This document shows, piece after piece, positions 43,054 through 54,972 of a stretch of DNA of 64,000 bases (position 1 is the first letter of the stretch; each line of letters starts with the position of its first letter). Made by a program: the position numbers and the translations under genes. The stretch lies in the NCBI GenBank assembly GCA_026122225.1, contig JANEZZ010002067.1:744001-808000 (forward strand), written 5' to 3'. Source of the DNA: Heloderma charlesbogerti. Taxonomy: Eukaryota > Chordata > Lepidosauria > Squamata > Helodermatidae. Under the pieces are notes generated by a model, which ran no database searches, was not told where the DNA came from, and saw only the letters and a list, made by a program, of their open reading frames with translations.

Positions 43054-43479
43054 CTAGGGATAGATGAGAATGTCATTCATTGCATTCCAGCTTTGATAAG
43101 AATTTACCAAATTCACAAAATTCCCCATATTTGGAACAAAAAGAACTCGAGATTCAACCATTTGAATGTGGGAGAAACTGACGGATTTCTCCATTCAGGC
43201 CCAGGGCCTTGAGTGTTCAGCTGCTAAAAGTCTGTGTTTGAATCCCTGTGTATTCAACCATGCTAGTGCTGAACTAGAGTGCTGAACATGCTCAGAACAG
43301 CTGTACCAATTGAATTTGACTGGTGCCAATGGATGAGAATTCCAATGAATAGGAATTTTGCTTCAGTTCATTTTTGATAAGAATTTCCCAAAATTTACAA
43401 ACTTCTTAATATTTGGGAAAGAAAGATCTTGAGATTCAAATGTGGGAGAAAACAAAATGGACAGATTGGTTCATCCCTA
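43054..43479. mobile_element. hAT-like MITE, TAGGGATAG...TCATCCCTA
   Basis: Contains GAATGTGGGAGAAACTGACGG and TTTGAATCCCTGTGTATTC, shared with 46433-47521. The flanks ACCCCGTC and ATTCTGTC match at 5 of 8. Confidence 0.65.
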
Positions 43480-44009
43480 ATTCTGTCACATATGTTTGGA
43501 CACCTACTGACCCATTCTGAAGATTTCACATGCACTGGGCAGAGGGCTGGGCTGGCCCAAAACATTTTGCTGCTTAATTCAAAGTACAAGATGGTGCCCT
43601 TCCCTACAGAAGCCAGCCAGATTGGCAGCTGAATCCTACTAGGACACTGGTGATGGGATCAGTCACTGCATCTGGGGACAGCAGGTTAGCTTAGGGGATA
43701 CAGAACAGGCCACATGTCAAAGCTTTGTGGTCCAACAGAGGGGGGCTGCCACCACTGCCCTTCCACACCACCCACTGAGGCTAGTGATGTCAAAGAAATC
43801 CGTAATAGAACCAAATGTGTTGGGATTTTCATGAATCTGACCTGCGGATTCCTCAGCAGACTGGTTTTTTTCCCTGTTGGGCAGATTCTGCAGACTCATT
43901 TTCTAACTTTCCCGAACTCTGCACAAATTTTACCATAGAAAAATATGCGAAGTAAAAAAAACTTGGCCAAAAATGTGCCTTTCTTCCATAGGCTGAAGTG
44001 TAAAAATGC

Positions 44010-45021
44010 TAGGGATGTTAGAGAATTCTGCCACGGACTCCGATGAGGCCAGATCTTTAGAGTCTCAGAGTCCATGGCAGAACGGAACACCCACCTCCGC
44101 CACCCCACAAAGTTGCCCCGGAACGGACCCTACCTGCCACCGACTGGATCTGATCCGTCCACTGCCGTCCACTGCCTTCTGCGGAAGAAAATGGTGTCTG
44201 GCATAGCGGATGCCATTTACATCCCTTCTCTTTGCCATGATAGGCTACGTAAAGATTTATGTAGCCTATCATGGCAAAGAGCAGGGATGCAAATGGCATC
44301 CGCTTGTCAAGAGCTCCTTGGAGGGCTCTCAGTCTAATCCAGTAGCCAAGTCCAGACACAGACAAAGGGATTCTTTTCAAAGCTTTATTCTTCTTTTACA
44401 ACTTAACAGCTCTACAGGTAGCAACTAGATCTGAGCAGCAGCATCCCTATGCCCTAAGTTAGAACAGTTGGTCCCCGTTTGAAGGGCAATTACTGGCAGA
44501 CCCCTGAATATAAGGACTAGGGAGAATCCCTCCCCTTTTCCCTTGGATCCTCTGGGCACAACCGTTCTCTGAGCGCCAACCAGGCGCTACGCCTCCTTTC
44601 TGCGCTCTCCATTTGGCGCCACTCTCTGCGTCTGCGCCGCGCATCCAAACAGTCTGCTATCGGTGCTGGGTCACTCCCTGGACTGCTTTCTAATCTAGGA
44701 ATGTGGGTGGGAGGAATCTCTGTCAGCTGTGGGCCCTGGGAAAAAGGGGCGTGCTCCTCTCCCAGGAGCGACTGCTCTTCCTCCGAATCAGAACTACTCT
44801 GGGATTCTATGAGCTCAGTGTCCACCCTGACACCGCTACACCGGACACCATTTGCGTCCCAGTGGCCAAAAGTCCGCCAGTGGCCGGAGCCAGCCAGCAG
44901 CTCTGTGGCCTCGCCGCAGAGTGGATCCAGCCAGTGAGGATTCCAGGGGGGGGAGGACGAATCGCCTCCCCCCTTGTGGACCCCCCATGGACTTCAGGTA
45001 AGGGGGCTTCGTACATCCCTA
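44010..45021. mobile_element. Hairpin-rich hAT-like element, copy E, split by a solo LTR
   Basis: Starts TAGGGATGTTAGAGAATTC and ends CGTACATCCCTA. The flanks AAAAATGC and GAAAATGC match at 7 of 8. One intact TGATAGGCTACGTAAA hairpin lies at about 44236-44276, flanked by GATGCAAATGGCATCC-type palindromes. Outward donors: GCAGGTAGG on minus near 44132, TCAGGTAAG on plus at 44994. The LTR at 44305-44832 sits inside. Confidence 0.85.
44305..44832 (-). repeat. Solo LTR with perfect 5-bp TSD
   Basis: TGTCA...TGACA, 528 bp, flanked by CCGCT on both sides (44300-44304, 44833-44837). In minus orientation it has AATAAAG (reverse of CTTTATT at about 44380) near its 3' end, as an LTR should. On the minus strand 44517-44825 is an open frame of 102 codons starting about 10 bases inside the LTR, with an acidic SSSDSEEEQ run and a basic RRRREWRQ segment. 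Other copies: 21688-22052 (truncated), 54455-54972. Confidence 0.85.
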
Positions 45022-45214
45022 GAAAATGCTCATTGGAGGGGAATGCGCGCATTTTTGCAAGTGTGAATTTATGCACATTCTGAAACAACAAAAATCCATT
45101 GGTGGGCAGACAATGGAACGAAATGTGCCTGAGAATATACAAAACACAGACGGAACAGATTTTACATCATCTGTACATCCCTACCTGAAGCAATCACCTC
45201 ACTCTGCCTAATGG

Positions 45215-45675
45215 TAGGAGTGTACAAACCCCACTTACCGGTCCGCTCCGGGGTCCACTGGGGTGGGGAGGTGATCCGTCCCTCCCTTCGGAATCCTCCC
45301 CAGCTGTTCCTCTCTGCAGCAAGTCTGCAGAGCCGCTGGCTGGGGCCGCCGGCAGCTGGATTTCCATCCACTGCTGGGCTGCGTCCGCAAATGGTGTCCG
45401 GCGTAGGGGACGCCGTTTGCATACCTGCCCTTTGCCATGATTGGCTATGTAAATATTTATATAGCCTATCACGGCAAAGAGCAGGGATGCAAATGGCATA
45501 GCAGAATGAAGCGGACAGACCCAGACTGGCCGGCTCCAGGTAGGGTCCGTCCCGACCTTAGTTTGCGGGGTGGCGGAGGGGACCAGTCCGTTCTGCCATG
45601 GCCTCGGTGGGGGGGGGCAGATTCTAAAGAATCCAGCCTCATTGGAGTCCATGGCGGATTTCTCTGCCATCCCTC
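45215..45675. mobile_element. Hairpin-rich hAT-like element, copy F
   Basis: Starts TAGGAGTGTACAAAC and ends GCCATCCCTC, 461 bp. The flanks CCTAATGG (45207-45214) and CCTAAAGG (45676-45683) match at 7 of 8. One 40-bp hairpin lies at about 45437-45476. Donors: GGTAAGTGG on minus near 45236, CCAGGTAGG on plus at 45538. This is the minimal form of the family. Confidence 0.85.
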
Positions 45676-45699
45676 CCTAAAGGTATGGCCAGCCCTAGT

Positions 45700-46432
45700 A
45701 TGGGGAATCAACTTACATTGCTTTCAGATATGAATCAACTCAGTGAACCACCCCTTGATGGATGGCTTTCCCACCCCCAGTCCATGTAAATATGTTTTGT
45801 TGTAGAATTGTATCATCCATTCATTGAAAACCCCAGCAACCTAAAAATGTAACTTCCCACATTGCTTAATAGGTCTTGTATGTTATATCTCTTGTCATAT
45901 GTTAATGTATTTGAATGCCAAGTACTGATGACAATGTACTAAAACAAATTTCATCAATTAAATTAAAACCCACACTGGCACAGTGCAGCTGGTACAAATA
46001 ACATAAAAATGCAGATCCTTGCCTTCATTTGAAGCACATCCGCAATTAAATGTAATAAGCAAACATTTCACTACAACAGATGTAGTGTCAAAAAAATATC
46101 AAGTGATCTTATCTGAAAACATGTCATATTCCAGTTTACCCAAGTTCTTTTTCTTCTCCCCCCGCCCTTTGTTTTGGAGGAGTGGGGAGACTTAATCCAG
46201 ATAGAAGCATGCTATCTTTAAAACAAATTCTGCCTGCCTCGGGTCAAGTTGTGCAATGTGAGAAGATCTGGAAAAGAAGTGGTGTTTTGTTACTGAGTAG
46301 CCATCTATTCTGTCAATCAGTCACAGATGCCACATGGAACAAACTAATCCATATGCATGATGATTCTATTCTGCACAGGCATATCTTACATGTCTCATGC
46401 TACAATTGTAAGCTAGTTATTATGCTGCTATT
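45700..46432. other. No gene or clear repeat seen
   Basis: AT-rich unassigned sequence. Confidence 0.4.
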
Positions 46433-47521
46433 TAGGAATGGGTGAGATACAGTTTGTTTTTAAGAAGAACTTACAAAAAATCACAAATATCTTCTGAAAC
46501 AGGATGGAAAGAACTTGAGATTTTTTTTAAAAAAAACTGAATGTGGGAGAAAGTGAAACTGACAAATTTGTCCATCCAGCAAAACAACTTTTGAGTATTT
46601 AGCTCTTAAAAGTTTGGGTTCAAATCCCTGTGTATTCAACCATGTAAGTATGGAATTAGGGCTGCCTCCATTTTTTGTGTGTGATAAATCATCTTTAATA
46701 GTGCCATGGCAGGGGGGTACACCATGATCCCCGCCATGGTACAAATAGTTGCACCTATTGAATTTGGCCAGTGCAGATAGGTGAGAATTTGTTAGGTGTG
46801 TATGAAACTGCGGGGAGGGGAGGTGATCCAGTCCTCACCCCCGGAATACCACCTGGCCGGCTCTGCTCCGCAGCCAGTCCGCAGAGCCGCCGGTCGGGCC
46901 AATCTGCAGCAGGGCCCCCATCAGCTGCCGGGCTGCTGCAGAGTGCAGATGCAAATGGCGTCCTGCATAGGGGATGCCATTTGCGTCCCTATGCTAGGCC
47001 GTGATAGGCTACGTATATATTTACGTAGCCTATCACAGCTAAAGCAGGGATACAAATGGCATCCCCTACGCCATTTGCATCCCTGCTGTAGCCATGATAG
47101 GCTACGTAAATATTTACATAACCTGTCATGGCTACAGCAGGGATGCAAATGGCGGCTGCTAGGACGGTCGCCATTTGCAGCCACAGCAGCCCAGAAGGCA
47201 ACCCAGAGCCGCCACTGGAGCTGCCGCTGCTGCCAGAACCACCGCCAGGTAGGTCCCTTCCTGGGATTTCAGGGGGTGGCGGGGGGTAGACCATTCCGCC
47301 ACGGACTCAAGGGGGGGGCGGATTCTAAAGAATCCAGCCTCACTGGAGTCCGTGGCAGAATTCTCCAACATCCCTAGAATTTGATTGGTTCTTTGTATGA
47401 TAAGAACTTACCAAAATTCTTCTTAAACAGGCTTGAAGGAACTTGAGGTGGTGGTGGTAGTTGTGGTGGTTTTTAAGTGGAATGTGGGTCAAAACGAAAC
47501 TGACAGATTTCTCCATCTGTA
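46433..47521. mobile_element. hAT-like MITE split by hairpin element G
   Basis: Own sequence at 46433-46792 and 47377-47521 is colinear with 43054-43479 (AATGTGGGAGAAAG, CAAATCCCTGTGTATTCAACC, ATTGAATTTGGCCAGTGC). The ends TAGGAATGG and CATCTGTA are diverged and no clean TSD remains. Confidence 0.6.
46793..47376. mobile_element. Hairpin-rich hAT-like element, copy G
   Basis: Starts TAGGTGTGTATGAAAC and ends AACATCCCTA, 584 bp. The flanks GAATTTGT (46785-46792) and GAATTTGA (47377-47384) match at 7 of 8. Hairpins lie at 46999-47038 and 47092-47131, 93 bp apart, with GATGCAAATGGCGTCC / GCCATTTGCATCC palindromes between. CCAGGTAGG lies on plus at about 47246; the left donor is lost. Confidence 0.85.
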
Positions 47522-48171
47522 GCATTATTACCACCCCTTCTACTTTTGCACAAGATTTGCTAATGTTGAGCACGTAAGTACTGACTACTTGCATGATCCT
47601 GTCTTTTGCGTGCAACGCAGAGGGGGCCAGAAATGTGGCACTTACTGGAAGGTTACTGATTGGTGAGCAAGGAACAGAGTCCGAAGGCATATAACACAAT
47701 GTTTCCAGCATGCAGTGTGGACACCACTCATTGGATTTTGCCATGAGGGCCTGACAAGTTCTCTCTCCCACCCATCCCTCAACTCATTTCCTCCATACTT
47801 TTGCACCTGCAGAGGCCACAGCCAGAGAACTGGATCTTTGGCGCTGTGACTATGTGGCTCACTTTGGGAGAAGGCCTGTACTCAATCTCCTGGTTGGAGG
47901 TGAGGGGGTGGGGAAGGGGCTTTGCCTTACCATTCCAGAGTTGGCATGGCATGAGCTTGGCTCAGTGATGGGGATTCCAGGTATGATGGATTGGGGCAAG
48001 CATGGTTGCTCATACCTGGATCCTAGTTTCTAGTGTATTTACAAGTACACAGAACATCCACATCACTATATACATGTGCACATACATTTATTTAGTACGC
48101 ACACATACATACAATTTATAAACTGCTTCTCTATAGTATGTGCAAGGTGGTGCATGAGCGCTCCACATATT
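47522..48171. other. No gene or clear repeat seen
   Basis: Unassigned sequence. Confidence 0.4.
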
Positions 48172-48775
48172 TCATAGAATCATAGAATAGTAGGGTTGGA
48201 AGGGCCATCGAGTCCAACCCCCTGCTCAGTGCAGGAATCCAAGTCAGAGCATCCCTGACAGATGGCTGTCCAGCCTCGTCTTGAAGGCCTCCAGTGTGGG
48301 AGAGCCCACCACCCCCTAGGGAATTGGTTCCATTGTCATATTGCTCTAACAGTCAGGAAGGTTTTCCTGATGTTCAGCCGGAATCTGGCTTCCTGTAACT
48401 TGAGCCCATTATTCCATGTCCTCCACTCTGGGATGATGGAGAAGAGATCCTGGCCTTCCTCTCTGTGACAACCTTTCAAGTACTTGAAGAGCACTGTCAT
48501 ATCTCCCATCAAGTCTTCTCTTCTCAGGGCTAAACATGCCCAGTTCTTTCAGTCTGTCTTCATCGGGCTTTGTTTCGAGTCCCCTGATCATCTTTGTTGC
48601 CCTCCTCTGAAGCCCGTCCAGCATGTCTGCATCCTTCTTAAAGTGTGGCGCCCAGAACCGGACACAGTACTCCAGATGAGGCCTAACCAGTGCTGAGTAG
48701 AGGGGAACAAGTACTTCATGGGATTTGGAAGCTATACTTCTATTAATGCAGCCCAAAATAGCATTTGCCTTTTTA
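48172..48775 (-). mobile_element. CR1 LINE 3' end, minus strand
   Basis: Starts TTCATAGAATCATAGAATAG, the reverse of the CR1 octamer tail, then GGGTTGGAAGGGCCATCGAG, TCCAACCCCCTGCTCAGTGC and the end of ORF2. A small L2 tail fragment follows at 48776-48833. Confidence 0.9.
48409..48756 (-). pseudogene. CR1 ORF2 C-terminal fragment
   Basis: A 115-codon open frame reading [36 protein letters not shown] and [14 protein letters not shown], the conserved C-terminus of CR1 reverse transcriptase. Open but 5'-truncated. Confidence 0.9.
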
Positions 48776-48833
48776 ATTTATTTAATTTATTCCATTTCTA
48801 TACCCCACCCCCCAATAGCCAAAGCTATGCTGG
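48776..48833 (-). repeat. L2 3' tail fragment
   Basis: ATTTATTTAATTTATTCCATTTC then TATACCCC...CCAATAGCCAAAGC is the reverse of the L2 3' terminus. Confidence 0.6.
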
Positions 48834-51780
48834 GAAGGAGTATAATCATGCCTGTAATCAGTAGCTTAGTAGTTATACTGAGTCCTATAAACAGGGCTAT
48901 GTCTATTCCATCTCCAAGTGTGAAACTCAGTATCTCCATTTTCACAAAAGAAAAATAAAGTGTCTATCCATTATAGCTTGAAACTGTGTGAATAATGACT
49001 AATGGAATGTCAGGGTGAGAGCTGAGTAAGACTGCAGATGGTCAGTAGGTGGATGTCATTGCCCTATGTAGATTCTTGCTTTTATGAAAATATGAAAAAT
49101 GACACATATCTTCTTGATTTGCATGATGTATACAGGTCACAGACCCAGCTTTTCCTTGTCACAGAATGTGGGTTACCTTAGTGCAGATGTTTAATTATTT
49201 CTAAAGGTTGGAATATATTGGGACTAACTCTTTGATTGGCTATGATAACTAAATAGATCCTCCATGATCATGAGTCATGTATCTGTGATTACCAGATGTT
49301 AGGGACAAACAACCAAGGGTGACCATCACATCCTGCTTTGGAGCCTCCCGGCAAGGCAAATGGTTGGAAAATTGCATTTGGGAAAGAGCACTTAGACTAG
49401 ATGGACCTAGGTCCAATCAAGAAGGAAGGCAATTATTTTGGTCTTGTCTTTTTATGCACAGCGTTGCCAGTCAAGCATCGTATGGTTATAAAATAAACAT
49501 TTCATAAAGTTCAACATGGCAATGGAAGGTTAATAATTCGCAATGGTACAGGCAGACACTTTGACTAATGAAGCTACATATGTTCACTAATGGAGCTACA
49601 CAGATGTTAACCTCTCAGCCCTCTTCTGTGGAAAAGTGGATTTTTTCCTTTATTTATGTCTAGGCACAGTTTTGAACTTGGCTTTTGTGGCCAGTGTGCC
49701 CCCAAAATTATCAAGAATATGGCAAAAAGGTGATAAGAAGGCATGTTGGCTTCACAGCACTAGAGGGGCTCAGTGGGCCCTTGCTATACCCTGCAGAAGT
49801 TTTTAGGGAAATAGTGACCTAGTGTCTCTGAAGGTAGTTGCCAAGTCAGGGCCAGGTGACAGGGGACAGAGGAGGAGGAGGAGGAGAGCAGTATAATTCT
49901 TAGATGCCTTTCTAAAACAACAACAACCTCACAGCAACTTACAATAGAATTAAAACATGCAACACTGAAAACAGCTACCACAATCATCCATTAAAGTACA
50001 AATAAAATAGCAGTGACAACCATAAACTTAGAACTCATGTACGACTACTTCATTAAGTCATGAATGGTATCAGACCCAAAGAAATAATGCACCGATTGAA
50101 CAGTTAAAAAGAAAAAGAAAAAGCACAAACAGTTGACATTTGTAAGGATCTTTTAAAATATTTCCTGTGACAGAGAACCTAAACAGAGATAGTTAACTCT
50201 ACAATGTTCTCGTTGTTTTAAGTCAGAGTTTTCTGAGATCTTCCAAGAAATCAGAAGAACCAGATTACACACACACACACACACCATGAGGGCTCAAAAA
50301 GTGCCCACCCCTTCTGATTAACAGCACGTCAAGGTGCAAAGCCCAGTGGCCCATGGAAGATATTGTTCTCCCTTGGGCTGCTACCGTTCATTCTGATGGT
50401 ATAAATTAAGCCCTAGATTTTGAAACAGAACTTTCCTACTACCGTTGATCCTAGATGCCCCAGCCACTGTCAACCAAGAGAGACATCATTCTCTCTGGGG
50501 AGCTGCATTCCTCCTTTCTCTTCTGAAGACTGTTACAGAGTTGTAGAGATGGAGCGAATATACTTCTGATGCTATCCTATCTCCCTTCCTAGTATCAGCA
50601 GGAAAGTGCAGTGGGAAAGAGAGGAGAGGAAGAAAGAGAACATGTGGCTGGAGAGGGACTGCTTTCTACTGTGATGAGTGGAGTGATAAGGTGGGGCCAG
50701 GCCTCCGCCTGAGGAAAGGAAGTGGTAAGTAGGTGTGTGTAACAGTGGAGTTGGATAAAGGACTGGAAGGCTTCCCCTCACTTGCCCATCATACTTGTTG
50801 GATCTCTAGCCATTCGACATACATATATAAAAAGCAGCTTCCGATATTGCTCCCTCTAATAGTGAACTCTCATAACAGGGGCATTTTGCCACAATAAAGG
50901 GGGAAAACGCCATTAACATACTTCAATTCATAGGACAGTTTCCATTTTTTTTATAGTGTGAGAAGTTCTCAGAAGATAACTTGGTGATCTCATAAGCACA
51001 GCAATTAGGGAGTAGATGCATTACTTAAGTTGAGAATCTCATCACTTTTAGTTAATATGGCAGGAATATATTTAAATAAGTAAACACAATCTAATCATTA
51101 CATTCAAAGAAAATGCTGATCTATGGTTCAGATTGAAATTCAAAACAGACAGATTTTCATGAAAATGTATATTAATGCTGCATGTTATATTTGAGTATTT
51201 GAGCACAAATGTTTTCAGTATTTTGGCTGATTATCAATCCAGTATGCTCCCTTTTGTAGTGCTTGGATGCATTTTGAACAGAATATACATCCTAGGGTTT
51301 TAAATTTCACACAACAATATCATAAAAGATAACACTGTTATTTCTCATTTTGTTCACATCACTATTCTGAACATCAGTATACTTTTTTTTCTACTCACTA
51401 TAATTGCAGGAGAAAAGCATTACATTTCAAAACTGAATTGAAATATGTACTATTAAATAGTGGCAGACGTTTGAAACATAATGGAAACAAACTACTCACT
51501 TTGAGCAGTTCAGTCTACATCTTAATACAGAACCAGGAGCCACTTTAGTTTCTTACTAAATGAATCCAATAATGGAATGTTATATTTGTTTTGGTCTTTC
51601 AACACATAAGAACCTCCATACCAGGTTGTATTTTTGCTCCATTTAACTCAGCATCCTGACGATGGACAATGGTCAGGCACGTATCCTAAGAAAGTTCAAA
51701 AGTAGAGCCTGATGATGGTGTTACCTTTATGCTGCCGATAATCTCTAACATCTAGTGGTACTTAGAATTAGACATACTGG
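48834..51780. other. Quiet AT-rich DNA, no gene seen
   Basis: The longest stretch with few recognisable repeats. Only an (AC)n run at 50262-50283 stands out. No coding frame with recognisable domains; may include conserved non-coding sequence. Confidence 0.4.
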
Positions 51781-51867
51781 CCAGGTTTGCATGTTTATGG
51801 AAGGGGAAATACGCCATGGTGGCTTATTCCCCCACGCACACCCCCATACATGTGCTGGTCACGTGCT

Positions 51868-52052
51868 GGGAGGATTTGCATAATTACCTTCGGCAGCAGG
51901 GCTTGTCATGTTGTGCAAACACAGCCAGGGTGAATTGTTGCTGTGGGTAACAAGCCACCCAGAACCCTACCACAACCCATGGCAACAAGCCACCCTGGCC
52001 AGGTTCGCACAACATGACAAGCTGCACTGCTGAAGGTAATTATGCAAATCTC
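51868..52052. repeat. Long inverted repeat, arms about 60 bp
   Basis: GATTTGCATAATTACCTTCGG...TGTCATGTTGTGC on the left is mirrored by GCACAACATGACAAGC...GAAGGTAATTATGCAAATC on the right, with about 60 bases between. No coding capacity. Probably a MITE. Confidence 0.8.
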
Positions 52053-52059
52053 CACCCAG

Positions 52060-54190
52060 GAGATTTTCTTATTTCCTTTCTGGGATTGTGCAAACTGGGT
52101 GGCTGTCTCTGAAAAATGGGTTTTATTCTTTGTCTACTGCAGTTTCCATTTTCTGAACCAGTATGTCTGTCTCACCTGTAAACTGTGCAATCAGATCTGG
52201 CTGTGATGATATCACTGAAGACAGACAGAGCCAATTCAGAGTGATGGTAGTGCTTCCTGCATCATATTTTCCTCACCCTGAATGGCTGTTGGGGAAGGGC
52301 ATGGGAGAACAGCCACCATCTGGGTGTTGAGGAAGGAATGCCCAGCTGCCACTGATTTGAACTGTAAAACTTTAATCTCCTTTCATGTCCCTTCCAAAAA
52401 AGACTGAAAAGGATGAGTTTTGCAGCAGACAAAAGTGTTGTCTTCCCCCTCCCCCAGTTTTGGCTCGGACCTATTATTTAATATAAGGAGATCAAGTAGA
52501 TTAGGCTATCTGGAACTCAAATTATTTACACAGAAGTTACATCAAGGTGCACAACACATCCTGAAAATAAAGAAACAGGCCATATTAAGCAATTGTAGCT
52601 GCTAAGTGATGGAAGGCATGTTAAGTATATGATCAATTCATTGAAACAAGCTGATATTTCTCACTTGTATTTATTGAAATTCAGATACAGACAATTGATT
52701 GGTTCAGTAGTTTAAAGTGAAGTCAGGTTTATTTCATTCTCTTTAATTGATTGCCACCTCCAATTCTTTTAAAATTGTACTAATCATGAAGAAAGATTAA
52801 TTGACAAGGAGAGCTTATAAAGTGCTCGAACTGCCCCAGGACTGTACAACTTGAGGCTGTATGTGGTGGTGGTGGTTTGCATGAGTGAATGCTTCTCCAG
52901 ATGTCAGAGAAAAGAGTTCTCATCTAGCTTTCTCCCCAATGTTTGACTTTTATATGTGCAGGATATTTTTTTCCTCCAATGGAGAACCATTCAACCTTGC
53001 AGAATCCCTCCTATAGACCGAAGTGCTCAGACCAGGAACAGTTTTATCAAGCAATCTGTTCTCTGTGTGACCTTCATTTCAAGGACATAGTAAAACTGTA
53101 CCTATTTAGTCCAATCATCTTGAATTCTGCAAATATGTTCCCGTTCAATTTTCTTCTCAATCAGCAGCAAAACACAAAATGCTCATTTATCATCTTTGAG
53201 GGTGGTTTAATGGACATTTTGTTGAATAATGTCACTCAATCGTCCTAAAGACCACTCTCATCCTTTCTTAAGGGGTTTACAAATTCATATGCAAATCACC
53301 ATGTGCTACAGTCTCCTTTTTTGCCTCAGATAATTAACATTCATAGCTGGTTTGAGTCCCCGGGGATAAAAGAGGTTGTGGTTTCTGAATAATAGAGTAA
53401 CTACATCACACAAATCACAGATTTGTGTATGAGAAGTGCTGCAGAATTAACCAGATTATCCATTCATCATGCTTGGCTTGCATATGGAAGAGTTCCATAT
53501 GCAGGTTATGCATATCTGTTGATTGTCAAAGGTTGTTTGACAAGGGGGGGGGGAAGCCACATGCTAGCCAATATCCGTCTGCTACTTTTAACCCACACAA
53601 ATCATATTTCAATGTATTTAGGATGAAATAACAAAATAACAATGTTTACTGTGAAAGTTTGCAAAGTTTGTTTCACATTACATTCCCCCTATTTTTCTTT
53701 TAAATGTCACCTGAAACTTGCTACATTTTTACAATTTATTGTACAAGTATTCACAGGAATTTCAAACCCTCCTGAGGCTGGGGGATGATTCACACATGCA
53801 CATAATTACCTGATAACTTGCCTGTGTAAATGGGCCATCAAAGCTGTAAGGTCTCAAACACAGTGCTTTTACATTTCAAGACTTTTACATTCCCTCACAT
53901 TCCAGGAAGCATGTCTGGCCAAGACAGAAGGCCATGGAGATACCAGAGAACCTTGTGTCACTACAAGGGGGCTGATCTACATTGCTCCCGCCATCACAAT
54001 GAATTCGGTGTCCTGTCAGGTTAAACGCTCTCACATTAAAACGTGATTATCCACACTCACCCATTTTCCCCGTGGCAGTGCTTCACCGAATGCACAAGCT
54101 CGGTTCACACTCGAGCTCTGTGCTGTTTTCCTGCTCTTAAAGATGGAGGCTCTCATTGGAGGATCAGAAACTCTTCCTGTTTCTGCTGAT
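52060..54190. other. No gene or clear repeat seen
   Basis: AT-rich unique-looking DNA, with short GGT runs at about 52865 and a G-run at 53545. Confidence 0.4.
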
Positions 54191-54314
54191 TCCATGCCCA
54201 GATGCCCACCACGCTCACAGCTATTGACGGCCCCATGTCGTCTTCCGGCTACTGATCAGATATCTTCCTCAGCACTCAATGTTTCCTCAGCAACAAGCAA
54301 AGGGCTGGATGTAC

Positions 54315-54391
54315 GCATGCTTGTTTGATCTCGGAAGCTAAGCAGGGTCGGCCCCAGTCAGTATTTGGATAGGCGACCGCCTGGGAATCAG
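54315..54391 (+). pseudogene. 5S rRNA-derived segment
   Basis: TGATCTCGGAAGCTAAGCAG, then GGTCGG, and TTGGATAGGCGACCGCCTGG correspond to the 5S A box, intermediate element and C box. The 5S 5' third is absent. Not a functional 5S gene. Confidence 0.75.
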
Positions 54392-54454
54392 GCTTCCTGC
54401 CTTGAGCAGAGGGTTGTTCTATCCCTTCAAATGAGACTAAGTTTTACCCCCTCC

Positions 54455-54972
54455 TGTCAGGGGGCCCTAGCTGGCCTCTTTCAGTCTACTCCAGTAGCCA
54501 ACTCCACACACAGACAAAGGATTCTTTTCAAGGCTTTATTCCTTTTACAACTTAATAACTTTATCACCAGCGACTAAGCTATGAACAGCAGAGTAACCTA
54601 TGCCCCAGGCTGTAAACAGTTGGTCCCCATTTGAACAAGAATCACTTGCAGACCCTGAACTTAAGGACTAGGGAGAGTCCCTCCCCATTTCTCTTGGGTC
54701 CTCTGGACGCAACCGTTGCTTGCGCACCAAACGGGCGCTACGCCTCCGTTCTGCGCCCTCCATAGCTCGTCTCTCTTTGTGTCTGCATCAAGCATCCAGC
54801 CAGCCCTCCTCCCATGCTCTTTCACTCCCAGGTGTCTGGAATGCTGGCAGGAGGAATCTCTGCCAGCTGCAGGGCCTGGGAGGGATGAGCGCACTCCTCT
54901 CCCATGGACGGCTGTTCCTCCTCAGAATCAGAACTGCTCTGAGGTTCTATGGGCTCAGTGTCCACCCTGACA
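54455..54972 (-). repeat. Solo LTR
   Basis: TGTCAGG...CCCTGACA, 518 bp, flanked by CCTCC and CCTGC (4 of 5). In minus orientation AATAAAG lies near the 3' end. The coding-like stretch seen in the 44305 copy is interrupted here by a stop, but its last part (a basic segment, then RPEDPRE) stays readable. Confidence 0.8.

Larger units (their letters stand above)
43782..45183. mobile_element. hAT-like MITE with TSD, split by hairpin element E
   Basis: Starts TAGTGATGTCAAAG and ends CTGTACATCCCTA. The flanks ACTGAGGC and CCTGAAGC match at 6 of 8. Own sequence: 43782-44009 and 45022-45183. Confidence 0.75.
43548..45695. mobile_element. Outer MITE-like repeat split by two insertions
   Basis: Left end GGGCTGGCCCAAAACATTTTG, then GCTGCTTAATTCAAAG and ACAAGATGGTGCCC. 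The sequence resumes after 45183 as CTCACTCTGCCTAATGG and ends TATGGCCAGCCCTA. Related copies are at 55354-55571 and 57063-57355. The insertions are 43782-45183 and 45215-45675. Confidence 0.65.

Noticed and set aside
54315..54391. 5S rRNA gene
   Set aside because: Only the internal promoter region resembles 5S; the 5' third is replaced and the segment recurs inside a dispersed repeat.
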